Source: Anaerolineae bacterium
GTDB lineage: Bacteria; Chloroflexota; Anaerolineae; 4572-78; J111
Direction of reading: 5' to 3'
DNA: 64,000 nt
Assembly: GCA_022071955.1 (NCBI GenBank)
Contig: JAJVIM010000003.1
Coordinates: 124,001 to 188,000 of the forward strand
Below the pieces are notes generated by a model. It saw only the letters and a list, made by a program, of their open reading frames with translations, was not told the DNA's origin and ran no database searches. Position numbers and translations under genes: made by a program. Shown here piece after piece: positions 59,863 through 64,000 of the stretch (the stretch's first letter is position 1; the number at the start of each line of letters is the position of its first letter).

Positions 59863-62370
59863 ATGTTTAATTTAGATCGATGGCAAAAGAATTGGTTGAT
59901 TTTGCTGGCCTACGCCGCCCTGGCGGTGGGCTTAACCCACCCCATGTTCTGGAATATCACTCGCGGCGCGTACGGGCAGGAAGGCCACGATGTTCTTCAT
60001 TATGTGTGGCAGTTATGGTGGGTCAAATATGCGCTGTTAACACTACACCAGCTCCCCTCTAATGTTACCGCTCTGGGGTGGCCGTATGGCATTTATCACC
60101 CCCTGCTCTTTGTAACGCCCTACATAGACCTGCTCGGCCTGCCAATCACGCTCCTCAGCCGATCTTTCACCACGTACAATGTTCATGTCCTCACTTCGTT
60201 TACGCTTAGCGGCTTCACTGCTTACCTGCTAACCTACAATATCACCGGCCAGCGCTGGGCCGGATTTATCGGTGGCATCATTTTTGCCTTCACCGCTCAT
60301 CGTTGGGCGCATGCCTTTACCGGCCATTTGTATCAGATAACCATTTATTGGGGGCCGATCTTTGCCTGGGCCATGTGGCGCTTTGTTCGCCAGCCCAACA
60401 AAAAATGGGGATTGTGGGCCGGTTTTAGCGCCGGTATTGTGGCCCTGACGCATGTGATGCATGCCGCCTACTGGCTGCTGCCCGTAGCGCTGGTGTTGTT
60501 GATTTGGGGTTGGCGCAGTTGCGCGCCCGCCACACCAAATTGGTGGCGCGGGGTTGTCACCGGCGGCCTGTGGGGATCGCTCCCCCTGGCACTGCTGGCA
60601 GGGCCATTTTACGGCTACTTTTTTGCGACGCTGGGCCAAACCGAGGGCGATTTAGAGGCCAGCGGCATTGTCGCCAACGCCACCGACCTGCTGGCCTTTT
60701 TAACCCCCGCCCCCGACAATCCTTTTTGGCGCAGCGTGCTGCCGCAGTTGGGCCAGCTTCTGCCGCCGGTCGATCTGGATGAAAGCGTGGCCTACATTGG
60801 GCTGGCCGCTCTGGCTCTGGCCGCCGTGGGCTTTTTTGGCGCTCGCCGGCGCGAGACAACACCCTGGCTGTGGCTGGCGTTGCTGACCGCGCTGCTGTCG
60901 ATGGGGCCATTTTTGAAAATTGGCGGGCAGGTAGTCTCGTTCACCGTTGGCGATACCCGCAGCTACATTCCCCTGCCATATGCCGTGCTGGCCAACATTC
61001 CGCCGCTGTCGTGGGGGCGCACTACCGGCCGGCTCAACGAAACGCTGATGCTGGCCGTGGCCGTGTTGAGCGCCTATGGCGCAGCTTATCTGCTCAACCG
61101 GTTTGGCTTTCGGCTGTGGGTAAAAGCCGGGCTGCTGCTGTTGGCTGCATTCTTTGTTGCAGAGTCGATGGTGGTTTTTCCGTTTACCCGGGCCACGCCA
61201 CAGATTAGCCCCTGGTACTGGCAGGCGCAGGCGGCCGCCGCCAACGCTGCCGGCGGGGTGCTCAATTTGCCGCTGCGCAACAAAGAAGAAGTCAACCGGG
61301 CTATGTTTGGCCAAATATTTCACACGCGCCCCATCATCGGCGGGTACATCCACCGCCGCTTCCAGCAGGTAGAATATGGCCAGCACCTGGCCGACTTACT
61401 GTTCCGGCCGGCCGCACCGGTCCCGGCCTTTCGGCCGCCTACGGATGACGAACGGCTGGCGGCGCTCAGCACGCTCAAAATCAGCACGGTCATCCTGCAA
61501 AAAGATATGGTTGACCGCGACATCGACGCAATGCAGGTGGAATTTGTTGAGCACCTGCTGGGCCGGCCGGCCTACGAGGATGAGTACATCCGGGTTTTCC
61601 AGGTGCCCCCCCACCCGCCGCTCACCGAACCGCTGCTGCTGGCTCGGGCCTCAAACTGGACACCCGATGGCCTTTTCCCTGAGTCCAACTCGCCGCGACA
61701 CGCCTATATACTGGTGCCGCACTCCACCACAGTCGTCTGGTCGCTGGCGGTAGAGCCGATGACCGGCCCAACCGTACTCACTGTAGATGTGAGTAATTTA
61801 GCCACCCAGCGAATGCTGGTTGTTCAACCGCAACATATTGAGTCCCTGCCGGTCGCTGTCGAGCCGCGCATTTATCGCGTCAACCTGGTTAACGACGAGC
61901 TTTGCCGGGGTCAGTCCGGCTGTTTCCCACTACGATTTGACCACGTGGCGTTGCACGAAATTGGGCCGGCCACCCCAGCGTCGGTTGTGTGGGGCAATGA
62001 CAACATCCGGCTGGTAAACTCCTCCGTTGATACCGCTACCGGCCAGCCGGTTGTAACGCTAACCTGGCAGCCGCACCGGCCGCTTGATTTTGAACCCACC
62101 GTATTTGTTCACATTTTTGATGCCGATGGCAACAGAATTGGGCAAATTGATCGCCGCATTTTGGATGGCCTTTATCCGCCCTCGGTGTGGAAGCCGGATG
62201 TACTGGTGTCGGATAACATTCCGCTGCCTGTTCCGGCCGGCATCGATTGGCAGAATTACACGTTAAAGGTCGGCCTGTACAACGCTGCCACCAACGAACG
62301 AATACCCATCACCTCGTCCCCAACCGAAGACAACAGCATCCGGCTGCCGTTCAACCAGAAAGTGCAGTAG
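59863..62370 (+). CDS. GT-C-like membrane protein, family beta, copy 2
   Basis: The 835-residue protein resembles the beta copy at 53.2 kb: loop EGHDVLHYVWQLWWVKYALL, multiple helices with GFTAYLLTYNITGQRWAGFI, then LKISTVILQKDMVD and GRPAYEDEYIRVFQVPP. The final module has PVVTLTWQPHRPLDFEPTV and YTLKVGLYNAATNE. It lies 41 bp after the previous gene. No repeat insertions are visible. Confidence 0.83.
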   Translation: MFNLDRWQKNWLILLAYAALAVGLTHPMFWNITRGAYGQEGHDVLHYVWQLWWVKYALLTLHQLPSNVTALGWPYGIYHPLLFVTPYIDLLGLPITLLSRSFTTYNVHVLTSFTLSGFTAYLLTYNITGQRWAGFIGGIIFAFTAHRWAHAFTGHLYQITIYWGPIFAWAMWRFVRQPNKKWGLWAGFSAGIVALTHVMHAAYWLLPVALVLLIWGWRSCAPATPNWWRGVVTGGLWGSLPLALLAGPFYGYFFATLGQTEGDLEASGIVANATDLLAFLTPAPDNPFWRSVLPQLGQLLPPVDLDESVAYIGLAALALAAVGFFGARRRETTPWLWLALLTALLSMGPFLKIGGQVVSFTVGDTRSYIPLPYAVLANIPPLSWGRTTGRLNETLMLAVAVLSAYGAAYLLNRFGFRLWVKAGLLLLAAFFVAESMVVFPFTRATPQISPWYWQAQAAAANAAGGVLNLPLRNKEEVNRAMFGQIFHTRPIIGGYIHRRFQQVEYGQHLADLLFRPAAPVPAFRPPTDDERLAALSTLKISTVILQKDMVDRDIDAMQVEFVEHLLGRPAYEDEYIRVFQVPPHPPLTEPLLLARASNWTPDGLFPESNSPRHAYILVPHSTTVVWSLAVEPMTGPTVLTVDVSNLATQRMLVVQPQHIESLPVAVEPRIYRVNLVNDELCRGQSGCFPLRFDHVALHEIGPATPASVVWGNDNIRLVNSSVDTATGQPVVTLTWQPHRPLDFEPTVFVHIFDADGNRIGQIDRRILDGLYPPSVWKPDVLVSDNIPLPVPAGIDWQNYTLKVGLYNAATNERIPITSSPTEDNSIRLPFNQKVQ

Positions 62371-62373
62371 GTA

Positions 62374-64000
62374 ATGAGCAACGGAATGGCAATTAAGTCA
62401 ACCCAAACACGCACCTGGCGCGAAACCGGATTGTTTTGGCTGGGAATCATCGGGGTGCTGTTGTACGCGGCCTGGATTAACCACACTTTTGCCGATTTTC
62501 CCAACATTACCGTTGACGAAACCGCCCACCTGATGTGGTTACGCCTGATCCAAGCCGGTTTTGAGCCGTACAAAGAAGTTTACATCACCTATCCGCCCGT
62601 CTTCCCCCTTTATCTGCAACTGAGCTGGTGGCTCTGGCCGTCGAGCGCCGGCATGTGCTGGTCCTTTTTTGGCTACTCGGTGCTGGCGGCGGTGGCCGCG
62701 GGGTTGATTGCCCGCCAGATTGCCGGCTCGCTGGCCGGGGTGGCTGCCGCCTTTTTTATGGGCGTTACCGTTGGGCCGTGCCACATTCTGGCAGAAATGC
62801 CATCGATTACCGGCTCGCTCTTTGCCGTATGGCTGGCCATGCTTTACCGCGATACCGGACGGCGCTGGCTGCTGCCGCTTTCGGCGGCGAGTATGGCCGT
62901 GAGTTTGCTCACCAAAATCCAGTCGCCATTTATGCCGCTGGTGATCGGCTTTATTATTTTGACCGCCGCTGCGCCGGCCAACGGTCGCCCTTTCAACTGG
63001 CGGGCGATTCTGGTTGACGCGCTGATTTGGGGCGCCACCCTGGCCGTGATTATCGCCGCGTTTTACCTGCTGTACGATACGCGATCGCTGCTGGAACAAA
63101 CCGTGGGCCAACACCTTTCCGCCCGTGAGGCGCTGCTGGATGAACCGGATTATTGGAGTTCAACCCTCAACCGCATCACCGAATTTGGCGGCGATTTTTT
63201 CTGGCTGCTGCCGCTGGCGTTGTTGGGGTTTATCCAATCGTTCAGCCGCAAAACCGGCTACCGATTTACCCTGCTGCTGTGGCTGCTGCTGGCTGTCGCC
63301 ACGGTTCTGTCCAACCGCCCCCTGCGTCACAAACATTTATTTGTGCTGCTGCCGCTGTTTTCGGTGTGGGCCAGTCTGGCCGTGTCGTTAATCTGGTGGG
63401 ACGCGCGCCGTTTTTGGCAAACCAACCGCCTGACTCAATTTTCTACTGTGGTTGGATTGATTCTGATTGCGGCTTATCTCTGGCCGGTGATGCAGATTGT
63501 TGCCCACGGTTGGCAAACCGGGCCGGGCACAATGGCGGCCATTCCCCCGGCCAACAAACAACCCGAGCTTGAATTTATCAGCAAAGTGACCACGCCTAAC
63601 GGTTGCCTGCTGACCGATGACATCAAACTGGCCTACTGGAGCGGCAGGCTGGTACCGCCGCAACTGGCCGAAATTTCCAGCAACCGGTTTCGCTCCGGCC
63701 ATTTAACCCTTGACGAGTTGATTGCCGCCGGCAACGAATACAATTGCCAGGTTGTGGTCATATCCAGCCGGATTCCACGCTTTACGCCAGATTTCAAAAG
63801 CTGGGTCGAATCGAATTATCTGGGCCGTTTTTACTATGGTGACAATGAATTTTTGTACGTGGGCAAAGCCAGAACCACCCCCAACCCCATCCACCCCGCC
63901 GCCATTGAGTTAGGCGGCATCATTCGCTTTTTGGGCCACAGCACAGAACCGGCGCAGCCCGAACCAGGCCACCAGTTCTTTTTGACTATGTATTGGGAGT
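62374..64000 (+). CDS. GT-C-like membrane glycosyltransferase, family gamma, copy 2, cut by right edge
   Basis: An open frame of 542 codons starts at the ATG at 62374, three bases after the previous stop, and runs to the window edge without a stop. It has ITVDETAHLMWLRLIQAGFEPY with acidic pair, then YITYPPVFPLYLQL, many helices, and NGCLLTDDIKLAYWSGRLVPP, all as in the gamma copy at 55.8 kb. The C-terminal module is just beginning (IIRFLGHSTEPAQPEPGH) at the edge. Only its end is missing. Confidence 0.85.
   Translation, partial: MSNGMAIKSTQTRTWRETGLFWLGIIGVLLYAAWINHTFADFPNITVDETAHLMWLRLIQAGFEPYKEVYITYPPVFPLYLQLSWWLWPSSAGMCWSFFGYSVLAAVAAGLIARQIAGSLAGVAAAFFMGVTVGPCHILAEMPSITGSLFAVWLAMLYRDTGRRWLLPLSAASMAVSLLTKIQSPFMPLVIGFIILTAAAPANGRPFNWRAILVDALIWGATLAVIIAAFYLLYDTRSLLEQTVGQHLSAREALLDEPDYWSSTLNRITEFGGDFFWLLPLALLGFIQSFSRKTGYRFTLLLWLLLAVATVLSNRPLRHKHLFVLLPLFSVWASLAVSLIWWDARRFWQTNRLTQFSTVVGLILIAAYLWPVMQIVAHGWQTGPGTMAAIPPANKQPELEFISKVTTPNGCLLTDDIKLAYWSGRLVPPQLAEISSNRFRSGHLTLDELIAAGNEYNCQVVVISSRIPRFTPDFKSWVESNYLGRFYYGDNEFLYVGKARTTPNPIHPAAIELGGIIRFLGHSTEPAQPEPGHQFFLTMYWE

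Overview
The window looks like chromosomal DNA of a GC-rich bacterium, most likely a Chloroflexota of the Anaerolineae/Caldilineae type. This rests on the large families of DUF2079 and ArnT-like membrane glycosyltransferases with repeated C-terminal beta-sandwich modules, a lipoprotein with a long Thr/Pro tail, a kinase-AAA-TPR signalling protein, and frequent GTG/TTG starts. There is no rRNA, tRNA, CRISPR array or transposase to settle the taxonomy, so it stays an inference.

Layout. 1-2.7 kb (minus): two membrane glycosyltransferase-like genes, the first cut by the window edge. 2.8-11.2 kb (minus): a DNA repair block with recJ, a small coupled gene, an Fe-S RecB-family nuclease, a UvrD-like helicase and a second, degenerate UvrD/AddB-like protein. 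Together these resemble an AddAB recombinase split into separate genes, and each of the last three genes ends against a multi-stem palindromic element. 11.3-20.4 kb: signalling and small enzymes, namely a REC-PAS-zinc protein, a PPOX flavoprotein, a GNAT enzyme beside a short inverted-repeat mobile element with an 8-bp target duplication, a 1224-residue Ser/Thr kinase-AAA-TPR protein, and a divergent histidine kinase/LuxR regulator pair whose receiver domain is degenerate. 20.5-30.4 kb: tandem HtrA-like proteases, a P1B-4 metal-exporting ATPase, a Uup-type ABC-F protein, an SPFH protein, a PHP phosphatase, a YdjM-like membrane protein, TrmI and a zinc-ribbon protein. 30.6-33.4 kb: tkt-rpiA of the pentose phosphate pathway. 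33.5-41.7 kb: a 15-residue-repeat protein, an operon of MoCo-binding-like protein, G5/beta-propeller lipoprotein, DUF58 and DUF4129 proteins, then a metallophosphoesterase with an RsbW/RsbV-like pair. 41.9-64 kb (plus): a glycosyltransferase cluster of eight large GT-C-like proteins in three paralogous families, interleaved with asnB and a methyltransferase, probably building or decorating a cell-surface polymer or glycoprotein. It runs off the right edge.

The most distinctive feature is the density of non-coding repeat structure. Arrays of 7-bp units, often arranged as two inverted arms, occur between genes and also in frame inside at least five coding sequences (twice in one gene). A second family has three consecutive hairpins, with conserved C-rich outer arms and an inner stem of about 19 bp whose sequence differs between copies. 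In two genes this element supplies the last codons and the stop. Neither family carries a visible transposase gene here.
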